Part shown: in pieces, positions 23,846-35,258 of the stretch
Numbering within the stretch: the stretch's first letter is position 1
Layout: each line of letters begins with the position of its first letter
Origin: Siderastrea radians
Taxonomy: Eukaryota > Cnidaria > Anthozoa > Scleractinia > Rhizangiidae
DNA: 64,000 bases
Reading direction: 5' to 3'
Assembly: GCA_964017195.1 (NCBI GenBank)
Contig: OZ024888.1
Location: 17,393,201 to 17,457,200 of the forward strand
Notes under the pieces: generated by a model
Databases searched by the model: none
The model's input: only the letters and a program-made list of their open reading frames with translations
What the model was told of the DNA's origin: nothing
Position numbers and translations under genes: made by a program

Positions 23846-24682
23846 TCAGCGGACAAAAACGGACAGCACATCAGCAATCCCAACATTTCCTGTAAGAAAA
23901 AAATGTACATCAGTATCATGATATAAGGGAGATTCTAGACAACTAAGGCGCGCAAGGAATGTACGAAAACAAAATTACTTTCTCTTCTTTATGATGAAAA
24001 AAAAAGTCCACAATAAGAAGTATGATTCAGTCTAAAGTGCGGTTTTTTTTTCCACTGAGGAGAAGATACACGCATGTTAGGTAGTACTGGCCGCTTTGGC
24101 TTTTGCAATACAATTATTTTTGACAAGTTATTCTGAAAGTTGGTGGATGGACAATTATTTAATTGTCTCTCTCACTGATTCTTACCATAATTGTTCCAAG
24201 ACACGTTGTTTGCGAGCTTGCTGTACTGAATACCAGGGATGTCAACACGTGTTTCCCACTCGCAGCTTCCGCCAGTGATAATCATCCATCCAGAATCGTT
24301 ATGACAAGCGATATAAGGACCGCTGACCTCAAAGAATCGAGACCATGAACCGACGATGTCAAAGTGCTGTAAGCCGTTTGAAGTCTTAAGGTCATTCCAA
24401 GGAGACGCAATAAGCCTTGCCTGGGAAAACCAGTTCACGTTGTTTGTGCCAGAGGCATTGAACTTCATGGAAACAACTTCATCCCCATTTTCGTACAGGA
24501 CAACGCGGGTCTTAAATAGCAAACCAAACAACATATATGAGAATTTGTTAGTAGCAATGAGCTTACCCTTAACGTTTTCAAGACCCCCTATATAAAAACA
24601 TATTTTACAAATAGTTTTCTTTCTTTCTTTCTTTCTTTCTTTTTCTTTCTTTTTATCTTTCCTTCTTTCTCTCATTCTTTCT

Positions 24683-24714
<32 letters not shown>

Positions 24715-27700
24715 TACTTCCATCCTTCTTTGATTTCGTTTCTGTTTGTTTTTAAAATTGGAGAGCGACAACGGAAGGGCTATTGTGTTTGTTCTGGGTG
24801 GTAGTGTACTTTGAATAATCATAATTTGGTTACGTTTAGTTCAATTAGTCAATTGAATTCAGATGAACTAATTTGTTTAGGTACAGTTACCTCCTTTGGA
24901 TTAAACCTTTGCCAGTCGTTGACTATGCGGTTCTTGTAGAGCCCGTGATGAGTTGCAGTTGTGTCCAATGCAGATGTGACATTTTCCGTGTTATTTGTGG
25001 ATGAATTGGAATTCCACAACTCACCCACGAGAGGAAAAGAAACATTTTTCACAAATTTAAACACCATTGTCCAACCTGGTATAAAATAAGACATACATGA
25101 CATTTTATTGCACTCAAACTTCTACAGAAAAAAAATTACAAATTACAGCGCGGAGCGCGCTACCGTTTCCACTAGACCAAGATTTTTGACACTTTTCTGA
25201 CACTTTTTCGACACTTTTTTGATTGAGGGGCGGAGTTTATCGGACCGTTTGAAATTAGCGCACGTGAACTAGACGCCGTAAATAAGTTAACCGAGTCGTT
25301 CGTACAAGTTTGTCTAGACAAAATTTCGCGTTTGTCACTTCGCTCATTCGCTCATAATCTTGGGTATCCGTTTTGTTGCGTCGTGCAAATACAAATTAAA
25401 ACTTAAATCTGAAAACGTGAAAAGGCTTAGCATTGACAACTGAACAAAAGTGTCACAGTCTTTGCTCAAAATTGATTTTGATGTAACAATTTGCACGTGC
25501 GGAGCTGTCAAAACGTTCATTTTTCACGCTTGAACAAACGTGTAAAAAGCTAGCTTGTTCAAATTTAAAAAAGACAGGAAAAGAGGAAGAACAATCAGCT
25601 GCATATTACTCATATCGAATATTCGTGACAATTGATGTAGAACTAGTAGTTATTTTAGTTATTGATTTGTTGATATTCACAAAATTATGCTTATCGTCTG
25701 TATCGTGCACTTGTTTGGTACAAGAAGTGAAGAAGTGAAGTTTGGTACAACAGTGAAGTTTCTATTTTTGGCTCAGGTCGTGACAATAAATAACTTTTGG
25801 CCCCAACTACGAGGAATATTTTTGTATCTGTAGGTAACTCACTAAGAAAGTATTTGAAAATCTTCATTTTGTGTCATCGTTGCGTATAATTTTATCACAC
25901 AATGTTGAGCGAAAGTCCAAAATAACACGAGAAATGTAAACATTCAACAACAGAATAAAAGACGCATAATTCAACACAACATAATGTTTAGTTTTGAGGC
26001 ATAAATCGCCAAATTCGAAACACAACTGGTGAATCTAGCTCACTGACTCTCAGAAGTATTTTCCGATATATCCCTTCATCTACCGAACGAGCTCGAACAA
26101 ACATCTCTTGAAAGTTATCTGTGTAGTCCACGTTTAGATTCACATAACCGCCGTCTTCGTCCTTCTATCGTATTCGCAAAGGACGTGTGATGTCGCAGCC
26201 TCGCAGGTCCGTCTGATATCCTCCACAAGCGAAGAAAACGAATAATTTCGTATGATTCCATTGACAACGTCTGCTTCTGTATAAAACTTTACCAATTCAT
26301 CCTGGCCGCTCAACTTTTATTTGGAGCTTCATGCCGGCCGACTAATGTACTCGAAGTGTTAAAGTCTAGACTACCCGTCCCGCCACATATCAATCACTGT
26401 CAAAGCCCACTTTGACGTTGCGGCTCCTTTGTTAAAAGTGTCAAAAAAGTGTCAAAAATTCATCAAAAATCTTGGTCTAGTGGAAACGGTAGCACGCTTC
26501 GCGCTGTAAAACTGAAGTCGTAAGCAAGCCATTGCTTTTTTTTTCTCCGGAAGCCTAAACGCTTTCAATGAACGCTAGTTATTGACGTGTCTTCAGGGAA
26601 AAAGTTCAACGAAAATATCGAATAAAACTATAGCGCAGAGAACTTAAATGCCCAGGTCTCCTGGGTCCACTCTGTCGCTAGTAATCAGTATGCACTGTTA
26701 GTGTAAAACAAGGGGATACGGATAAGCGTAGAAAAGGTTACGGTCAACAGTGAGTGGCTGAAAGAAACTGTGAACTTTCTGGTGAAACTCTTATCTTTGT
26801 AATTACTTCAGTGTTTCACTTAACTTGCACTTTTTACTTTCATTAGTTTATCAACTCATTTAGAAACCAAAACGCTGAGTACCTCCTCCGTCACTTGTCT
26901 GGTCACAGTATACTTGAAATGCCTCAGATCCGTAGCTCAGGATCTTGTGTTTGCCAGTAACGCGAGGAGCGTCAGAACAGTCATTAACTAAAAAATACAC
27001 ACCAACAGTAAACTATTAAAAAAGGGTATAACCACAACTACGATTTAATGATCAAAGTTTCCGCGCTAACCATTGATACAGAATTTAAATGGTCTGGTAG
27101 GAAGGGATTGGCAATCCTTATAACTTCCCTAAACTGTTTAGGACTTTGACCGCCGATCAAACTTTTTTTACCGTAGGTGGTCGATCAATGGTTACTGCGA
27201 ATTTTTAGGCTCCAACGGTTAAGTATACTAAGATGAGGGTTTATAGATGGAGGAAAGTGGGAGGGATCAGTGAGGCCGCAATCGACAGGACGGTGTGGAT
27301 TAGAGGTGTGTGGTCGCCCACGTCGAAGGCCAACCTGCGGAAGACTCAGCGGACCAAAACTGAAGGATTCCTATCAATCAGAAATGCAATTTGAAAGGTT
27401 TATGAGCGTAGGAGGGGTTGGGGAACCACTAACATATTTTAAAGTATTACTTACTACCATACCCTTCTTTTCGCAGTTTGTTCCAAGGACTCCCTCGTGG
27501 CAGTCACATGCGTAGTCATTTTTCTCATACAGTGGACGGCATGTTCCGCCATTTTGACAGGGGGAGCTCTCACATGGACTCTGAAAGCCAATTCAGAAAA
27601 AAACAAACAAACAAGCAAGCAAACAAATTATACAGATCTTGGCGCACAACCGTTGTTAGGGGAGGGGTATCACCCTCCTTCCCACAAGGAGGAGGAGGAG

Positions 27701-29798
27701 GAGAAGGAGGAGGAATCCCCTAAAAACGACTGTGTGGAATGCTATACGTTCCTAAGCTAGCTGCTGCTCATTATATGAATCAAGGACTTTCCATCTGTTG
27801 AGCATTTTTGATGAAATATTTCAAAAGGTAGTTTCTTAAGTGACTGTAATAACCATTCAAGTAAATGCTATGGCAAAACTCCTCTCTTTGTTTGTTTTTT
27901 GTGTGTGTGTGTGTGTGTGTGTGTGCATGATTTTTCATTGGGGCCTTTTAAAACTTACCGTAACAGTATAATGATGGAATTCTTGACTCGGCAGAAAACT
28001 ACTTGGGCGGTTATACTTGTCTGTTGCCAGGAGATGGCAAACATGGAGTCCATAGTTGATGTCAGGCAGAATAGCAAAATTTAATGAAAAACATGCCGTG
28101 TTGGTAATACATTCAAAGGCGCAGTCCACGTAATCCTTAACATCGATGGTGGCCAAAACTTGGGAAATATTAAGCATGTGGTGGAAAAATTCCTTGAAGT
28201 TCCCGTATTGGAGGTCATATTCGTCACGTTCAATCTGTTTTACAACAAAAAAGACAACATAGTTTCTAAAATGATACGTTCAAATAAGAAACAAATAAAT
28301 TATTTGATCTTAGTCTTTTAGCATCGCACTAGCTTAATACTATTATGATCATACGAATCTCGGTGAAAGGTATGACGGAGTTAAAATTCACCTTCCGACC
28401 GCAAGCCTCCGACACAGCTAGAGGTAAGACCGGTTTATGTAGCACAGAGCCACTAGCTAAGCTGCAGTTACACGACATTCTCTTTTGGAAAGACTCTCCT
28501 GCATTTTGGTAAGCGCATGGCAAGACACTTCGCGTTTTCGAGGCAAAATAGATTCCCTAATTAAACAACAGAGTTCTTCTGTCACAGACACTATCGTGTG
28601 ATAGGTTCCCCGAGGAAATGTGATGCTTACAACAAATATTAGCCCCAGAACGTAGTTCGACGGCTTTTACGAAGTTTTAACATCAATTTTCCGAGGGACC
28701 CTATCACACGGAGGGCTTTAGACAGAAGGACTCTGTTGTTTTTATTGTACAACGCTAACGTTTGAACGAAAATTGCCAAGAACGGGCACTACGCTCTGAT
28801 AATTGCCCGCTAAGGTGAGACATTACCGCGTCACGTGATCAATTTCGACCAAAAGGAGCACGCGAAAATCCACTTACCTCATGTGTAGCTGATAGCTGAT
28901 GGTCTGTTTTTTTTTCGGGGGGGGGGGGGGCAGGCCAAGTCTACCTTCGGAGGTGTACTCAGCCCGCCTAAATTTTTGGTACCCGGACCAAAGCAATTTG
29001 CATTTACACGACAACTATTAGGAGTGTCGTACCTTAGAATATGGGCCCGCGTGCCCAAATTTAGAAGTATTAGATCTCCTCAAGAATCACTATCCTCTCT
29101 TCATATACCCTCCCTCCCCCCCTCCCCCACATACACACACCAAGCACTCCCGTATTCATATGAAAGGAATGCTAATCCCTTGCATGGTTTCCGCCAATTT
29201 ATTTTGTTACAGCTTGGGCGCCTGAAAACTCTGTCAAAGTTTACGGAGAGAGGACATTTTGGAGCAAAGATTCTTCTCCAAGTAAACTAAGAAAGTGTTT
29301 CAAGTTATCGGGAGAGACCAGAAGTTTATTAACGCCAAAGCAGTGTCCTTTTATTCTGGCGATGTCCATACGCAACACATGTCGTCTAAGTTGATTCAAA
29401 ATAAATTTAGTGTTCTGGCCAAGCCATTGACGTTCGTCAATTGAGATTCGAGTTATCGAGTGTAAAATAAATATGAAAATGACGAGTAGGATTTATATTG
29501 AACAAACCAGAAATGGAGTGCTTGAGCTATCGAGGATTAAATTAGAGTAAAAACGCATGAAGCAATTCCAAGAGAAGCTGATTACGGTTCGAGTTTGCAA
29601 AAACTTCTGGTTATCGAGGGTTCAAGTTAACCAGAGTTAACTGTGACTATCCGGTCGTCAACAAAAGAATTTTAATAATAATATACTAATTACTAATTCA
29701 GAGTTTCTAGAAGTACTGACCTCGGCATGCTGTTCAGTTGTCTTAAATAACGTAAAAAATCCAAGTCCGATCCAAACGGCTGTTATCACCAAATGCAT
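23846..29798 (-). CDS. Gene C: secreted PAN-EGF-fibrinogen-like protein (376 aa, complete model)
   Basis: Seven exons close a frame of 1131 nt. 29798-29721: MHLVITAVWIGLGFFTLF signal segment. 28234-27959: PAN domain (IERDEYDLQYG...DCAFECITNTACFSLN...CHLLATD). 27580-27463: EGF (CESSPCQNGGTC...YACDCHEGVLGTNC). 26987-26883: fibrinogen-like N-lobe (NDCSDAP...VYCDQTSDGGG). 25075-24891: GWTMVFKFV...LYKNRIVNDWQRFNPKE. 24510-24186: RVVLYENGDEVVSM...NWFSQARL...SPWNDLK...WMIITGG...CEWE. 23889-23846: GNVGIADVLSVFVR, stop. Introns are GT-AG and phases match (0,0,1,1,0,1). After the GGGWT motif the protein does not follow the usual fibrinogen fold but a conserved coral-type C-terminal domain. From memory this resembles proteins annotated as 'uncharacterized skeletal organic matrix protein 5-like'; I could not check. 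One intron carries a 1.37 kb TIR element and another a (GAAA)n tract. Extracellular localisation is inferred. Confidence 0.85.
24608..24722 (+). repeat. (TTTC)n microsatellite in gene C intron
   Basis: TTTC/TTCTT simple repeats between two coding exons of gene C. The minus-strand reading EKKKERKKE is a low-complexity shadow, not coding. Confidence 0.95.
25143..26509. mobile_element. Non-autonomous DNA transposon with TIRs, in gene C intron
   Basis: The left end TTACAGCGCGGAGCGCGCTA, then CCGTTTCCACTAGACCAAGA, is matched by the reverse complement of the right end (TTACAGCGCGAAGCGTGCTA, then CCGTTTCCACTAGACCAAGA). Similarity continues inward through TTTTTGACACTTTT-type words for ~80-100 bp. 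The termini can be read as CAGCG...CGCTG flanked by TA on both sides, which would fit a TA target-site duplication. The ~1.2 kb interior has no transposase frame. It sits between the N-lobe and GWT exons of gene C without touching splice sites. Superfamily not assigned. Confidence 0.7.
27897..27926 (+). repeat. (GT)n microsatellite
   Basis: A GT dinucleotide run of ~13 units just beyond the PAN exon donor of gene C. Confidence 0.95.
28560..28744. repeat. Short foldback (MITE-like) element in gene C intron 1
   Basis: AACAACAGAGTTCTTCTGTC at 28564 pairs with the reverse complement of the end near 28722-28742 (GACAGAAGGACTCTGTTGTT). Complementarity continues inward through GTGTGATAGG and CCCCGAGG. 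Arms are ~55 bp around a ~70 bp loop. No coding potential. Confidence 0.7.
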
Positions 29799-30251
29799 TC
29801 TTGTAAGGAAGGCGTCTTCAAAGCGTTTGTTAGCTAGGTCTTCTTGGGTCTGCAAACAGGTGAGAAGCTGTTTCGTTAACTTACTTTGTTTTTGCTTCCT
29901 TTCAGTATAAACAATGAGTCACGAATAAATTAGCGAGTAATTACGATATTAAAACTTTAAGATTAAAACAAAAATAGTAAAAAGTCTTATAAAATGGATC
30001 TTAACAAAGTTCTTTTTTTGGTCAGGAAGAACAATTTCTACTGATTTTTGATAGCAGCAATTCAACTTTTCAAGGATCTTGTTGGTATCATATTATGTTT
30101 ACAACTTTACCTGCTACGACATCTACAATTATTCTACCTGACAAGGGCGGAATCATAAAAAGCTGACATTTTATCATCATCCTCATCATCATCATCTTCG
30201 TTTTTAGTTTTATTATTATTTTGCATGTCTAGTTGAAAAAAAAAAATATTT

Positions 30252-30367
30252 AACAATTATTCTACGAGGGCGCGCTGGATATCGAATGATAGATAACCAA
30301 CGAGGCGCGTAGCGCCGAGTTGGTTATAATCATTTGATATCCAGCAAGCCCGAGTAGAATAATTGTT
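30252..30367. repeat. 116-bp palindrome (foldback element)
   Basis: AACAATTATTCTAC at the left end and GTAGAATAATTGTT at the right end are exact complements. Pairing continues through GCTGGATATC / GATATCCAGC and GATAACCAAC / GTTGGTTATA to a centre at GCGCGTAGCGCC. It would form one long hairpin with a ~50 bp stem. Confidence 0.85.
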
Positions 30368-30474
30368 TTATTAAAAACTTAACCACTATTAAAAAAAAAA
30401 ATCAGAAAGAACGGGAAAAATGAGAAAATAAATTTAAGCGGAACAATAATCGATCACATGACTGAACGAAAAAG

Positions 30475-30735
30475 GCGCCAAAACCTTGCGAAGTGTTGCA
30501 GCGTTTCATTGCAAAGCTGAATGAATCAATGAAAACTGCTCGAAAGTGAACAAAGTAGCACACGTTTTGGAAAAAAAATCTTCTAATTATTGGCTCTGAA
30601 ATATGGTACATGTTTGATTTTTCCTGAACATTGTTGTAATCATCGTTCAAAGCGGATTGAAGCTGTACAATTTCACCATATAGCTGCTGGAGTTGAAACT
30701 GAACAAGTTTGTAATCTGTTCGCACAACGGAGCCA
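30475..30735 (-). repeat. Dispersed repeat, copy 2
   Basis: Reverse-complement relative of 3090-3345, sharing TACAGCTTCAATCCGCTTTG, AGAGCCAAT and the GGCGCCAAAACCTTG block. It overlaps a 146-codon minus-strand frame that includes the same CNTSQGFGAF peptide. Confidence 0.65.
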
Positions 30736-31624
30736 TCATGTGCGTGTTTGATCGAACTGAAGACAGAACAAATTTGAACAGTTGAACTTGAAGAGGTATT
30801 TTCTATGCAGCTCAGAAACAAGATTACTGTAGCGAGGAACATTAGAATTCACCCTCATAGTTTGTTAAACGCAAAGCGCAAAATGCAGTTGTTCTCGGTT
30901 TAGGGGTTGCGGACGGAATGGTAAAAACAACATTCAAACGACTGGAAAAGCGATTCAACTCCGTTTACATCGCATCCAATTTCTATCTGAGCATTTGGAC
31001 CTGTTGAAACACAGAGCTACAACAAGTGCAGGTAAACCAGTGTCCTGATTTTGCGTGTTAAAGCCGAAAAACAATCTCGCCCTTCCTTCCTTCTTGGTAG
31101 TTTGCAGCTGTATTTTTTTTAGCACTTGTTTAGACTGCTTCATGCTTTTCGCACCGACTCGCCATGAATGTGTGATAGTTTTTATTAAATGCTCCAGCCC
31201 CATTTCATTGTGTTTTATTTATGTCTTGTCTTGATATTTTGAAGTGGAAATCCTTTCTGATAATACCTACCGTTTGCTCAATTTCAATGATCGACGTGAC
31301 GATCGATGAAAGAAATTAATCGTAAACACAACTTAAATTTCTATTTCTGCACAGTTTCTTCAAACAATTTTGACTTGTGTTAGACGACGCTGTTGGTGAT
31401 GCTTGTTGGTGACGTTGTTGGAATTTCTGCTTAATTTAAATTTGCTGGCAAGTGATTTTTCTCGTCCATTTTTCTCGCCGGGTTGCTCGCGAGGAAAAAA
31501 CTTTCAGCTCACTCTGTTGTTGAGTGTTCATTGACCATATTTGGTCGCAGCAGGTATATGAGCTGATAGCCTAGCTCCGTTGAGCCAATCAAAATGCTAG
31601 AAATCCAATATACCTAGTCCAGTT

Positions 31625-31682
31625 TTTAATAAATATATATATATATATGTATATATATATTTCCTATATATATATATTTCCT
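31625..31682. repeat. (AT)n microsatellite
   Basis: AT dinucleotide runs interrupted by GTAT and TTTCC. Confidence 0.95.
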
Positions 31683-34584
31683 GAGTAATCGGGGTTTGTT
31701 GATGGCACAAAAGTTACGTGACTGTTACTAGAATAAACAGGATAAAATTAAGTACGGATGTTAACGCAAAGGATGTTGACATGGGCGGCGGCAAGGTTAC
31801 AGGTGCCTTTTTTGTTCGTAACAAACGTCTTTGACGATGTGACTCAGACATATGGCGCCAGAACGCACCGAAAGAGAAAATTTATGTACAGTAAAAGAAC
31901 CCTTTTGACATTCGAGGCAATTTTCCCGTTTAAGCTTAAAAGTGTAGTTTCACCGTCAACTGATCTATTTTTATCATTTAGGACTTTTAACCGATATGGT
32001 TTACTCCTCATGATTATCCAAAAGAGGACGTCTTAGCTGGAGTGGTTTACGTTGGTTTGGACGTCACTTTTGCTATGGACTTAGTTAAAGCTTGCAACTA
32101 AAGCAATATTAGGACAACATGAACGAAACCAAACAAACTAAAAACTGTCAAAATTATTTAATGGTCGGGGCATAACAAAAGCGAGGAAAGGGCACTTTTA
32201 CTTGTAGTTTCTGAAATGGCTGTGCAATGACTAATTTTCTAGCATTAGCATTTTTATGAAGTATAACATGATCACATATGAGACAAGACATGCTCTAAAT
32301 TTCAAACTACCTTATGTAGGGTCATATAGGGTTAGAAGAAACATTGACGTGGGGCGACGAGGTGCTCGTGATCGGTCCAAAAACATACTAAAAGAGAAAA
32401 CGTCAGTTTCATCTCGTCAGCCATCGAAGATAGGGAAGCGCTAAATTACCGTTTACTTTTAAATATTCAAGAACGAATTCAATCAGTATACCAACAAGGG
32501 CCCCTGCTTTAGCAGAAGACATGCACAATAGGTTTCAAAATTCGACATTTTAACGTATTTATTTATTTATTTATTTTTATTTTTTATTTTTACTGTCAAG
32601 TAGGCAAAACCTTTCTCCTCGCTAAACAATCTGGAAGCGCGTTCAAGCATCTTGCCGTGTTTGAATACAATTTGAAACACAAATGTGAATAAATAAATAA
32701 ACAAATAAATAAATATCATTGTGATCTTACATTACCATACTTAATAATTATTTTTAGGGACGACTGAATTTGCCGAGTTTTGCGATGGCATAAAAATGGA
32801 TAGCTTTATTACTGGATATATTTAAATTATGTTTGAAAAGTGAAGAAAGCGGATAAAAAAGCATTGAAAATCACTGATTGAAGAAATGTTTAGTAGTCGC
32901 TAAGTCTTCGAGGGGAAAAATAGCTGTTCCGTAAGTGTTTAAAAGCAATGGTAACCACTTTGTTTAAAAAAATACATGCAACACTCACTTTCAAACTGTT
33001 CAAAATTAAACTCGTGCAAACTTCACACAAATTTGTTTGAAGTTGTTTACAACGAAAGGGGAGCACCTTGTTTACTTGTTGAATGAATACACTCTCTAAA
33101 ATGTGTTGAAATTTGATTCGCGCACAGGGCCCTCCCACGATATACACACTCAAAATAACAAATACAAAGTCTACGGTTTTACATGAGTATAAAGCGCCCT
33201 ACTGTGACTAACTATGGTCGCTATGCGTTCTAAAAGCCTTTCAGTTTCACGCAGCTTCATACATAATGAACTTTGCGGGGCTTTTTTTAACATTGAAAGG
33301 CGAATGTATTCGCAGGGTAACTTAAGGTTTCTTTTATCCCTCCTATTCATGCCAATGTGGGGTCCTCTTCTAACAAAGACTCTCAAAATGAGAATCCCTC
33401 ACTTTCGAGACGTTAAAAAGCGGGGGAAGTTGTGATAATTAGTTCGTTAGAAGCAATGAATCTCGAAACAAAGTTAACAAGAATGCGGGAGTGGAATTTT
33501 TTGGTAACAGGTTAAGTTCCTAGCATAAACGTTTTGCATTCTTACTTTTGAATGGGTTCGTGATTTTGAATAAAAAAGATCATTTGTTTATTAACATATG
33601 TAAAAATAAACCGGCGTGAATAAAAACACTGTATAAATGCATGCTTAAAGCTTTTCATCTTCTCAAGGCAGCAAAGAGAAAACGAAAACGATAGCGGTTA
33701 TAGATGGAAAGCTTATAGATCCTTCAGAAATAATGTGGCAATTTCCGCTTTCTTCGTTTTCAGTGAATAATGGAAATATATTTCGCGCTTTATCTCAGTT
33801 GGTGAGCTTTGCCTTGTGGGCTGTATGCTTCAGTAGTACTTGTCTCGGAAAAGGAGGTTAGTGTTGGAAAATTTCATTATTTTATTTATGTTTTCGGATA
33901 ACGTTTCTTCGTTCTGAATGTAAACAACTTGATGACCCTAGTCCCGCTGACTTCGGTTTCGTATCTTATTTTTCAAATTGATTGAGTGGTTGATTTGATT
34001 ATTAAAATTATGGTGCCAAAACGGTAGAAACAATATATACGAAGTAAAAAAAAAACGCACAAAATTTCCGTTAAACAGACAAATTTAGTGACCTTCCTTC
34101 TTTTTTGTTGTTGTTGTTGTTGTTTTTTTTTACCGCAGTTGTTCTACCTGGGATTTAATTTACAATTCGATCACATATTAAGGTCGACGTCGAGAACGTA
34201 ATATTCAACTGTTATTGTTTGTTTGTAAGGTAACTAGATAATCCTGCAACTGCAGTCTCTTTCAGGCATTAGACTCGTTAAGTTGGGAATATCAACATTT
34301 TAAAACCTAAAATAAAATAAAATAAAAAATAACAATAATAATAATATATATCTACCTGGATTTTTCAAAAGGTGGCTCCTGAAGATTTGCCCGTTTTTAT
34401 CGGATTGACACCAAAACCGATGTCTTTTGACTCCCAACAGCCTGGAAACCACACGAAAGAGGAAAGAGAAGGGGGGGGGGGGGGAGAGAGGGGAGGAGAA
34501 AAAAAGACGGACTCCTGGCACTCATAAGTTTTATATTGCCTACTTTGGAGACACCTTGACCGAGCGGTACCGTTTTCATAAATC

Positions 34585-34639
34585 CGGGTAGATATAGATA
34601 TATATATATATATAGATATATATATATATATATATATAT

Positions 34640-34694
<55 letters not shown>
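34585..34694. repeat. (AT)n/(TATA)n microsatellite
   Basis: Long AT runs produce the YIYIYI frames on the minus strand. They lie in intron 1 of gene B. A G homopolymer (~34468-34482) lies just before. Confidence 0.97.
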
Positions 34695-34697
<3 letters not shown>

Positions 34698-34899
34698 CTT
34701 CGCAAAATCAGCTCGGTTTTTTGTCTAGGATAGTGGGTCGACGGACTTAATGATTTCCCCAGGAATATATTTGCAAACTCCAGAATGTTAAGAACTCCGG
34801 CTTACTTTATTTTATTCTTTTCGAAACTGGAACATTTAATTTTTAAGCATTCAACCATTGTTTTGACAATAACGGACTCTCGATGGAGAATTCGAGAGA

Positions 34900-35258
34900 G
34901 AAACCACATTCAACCGGTAACTAACATTTTAGTTTAAAGACAGAAAGCTGCTTTTTTGTGTATCCTAGCTTTTAATGTGTTTTCACGAAGCTTGAGAAGA
35001 AATGGTGGACGTGATGCTTATAATGTTTAGAATGCTTATAACCTTTCCTGAGTAATTATTTCCAATAAAGGAGACACAAAGGAAAAATGCCCGCATGGAA
35101 AGAACATCATAAACAAGACAGATTAAATGCCTTTTGCCGTTTTAAAATTGGACGTTTCTTCTCAAGCTTCGTGAAAAACGCATTAAAAGCTAGGATATAC
35201 CAAAAAGCAGCTTTCTAGCTGTAAACTAAAATGTTAGTTACCGGTTGAATGCGGTTTC
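34900..35258. repeat. Foldback element with ~103 bp arms in gene B intron 1
   Basis: The left arm (34900-35001) contains CAACCGGTAACTAACATTTT and TATCCTAGCTTTTAATG. The right arm (35155-35258) contains their complements, AAAATGTTAGTTACCGGTTG and CATTAAAAGCTAGGATA. The loop is ~150 bp with no coding potential. MITE-like. Confidence 0.8.

Larger units (their letters stand above)
29799..33732. other. Intergenic region between genes C and B
   Basis: Divergent spacer holding repeats listed separately (30252-30367, 30475-30735, 31625-31682). Open frames at 30402, 30955, 31758, 32256, 32890 and 33214 are short and have no domain or splice support. Confidence 0.45.

Noticed and set aside
24172..24822. 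216-codon minus-strand frame as a single exon with a KKERKKE stretch
   Set aside because: Only its last part is an exon (24510-24186). The rest is intron with a (GAAA)n tract; the flanking exon phases fit splicing directly from 24891 to 24510.
34300..34705. Minus-strand frames rich in YIYIYI
   Set aside because: Translations of an AT microsatellite and G/C-rich low-complexity DNA; no coding support.
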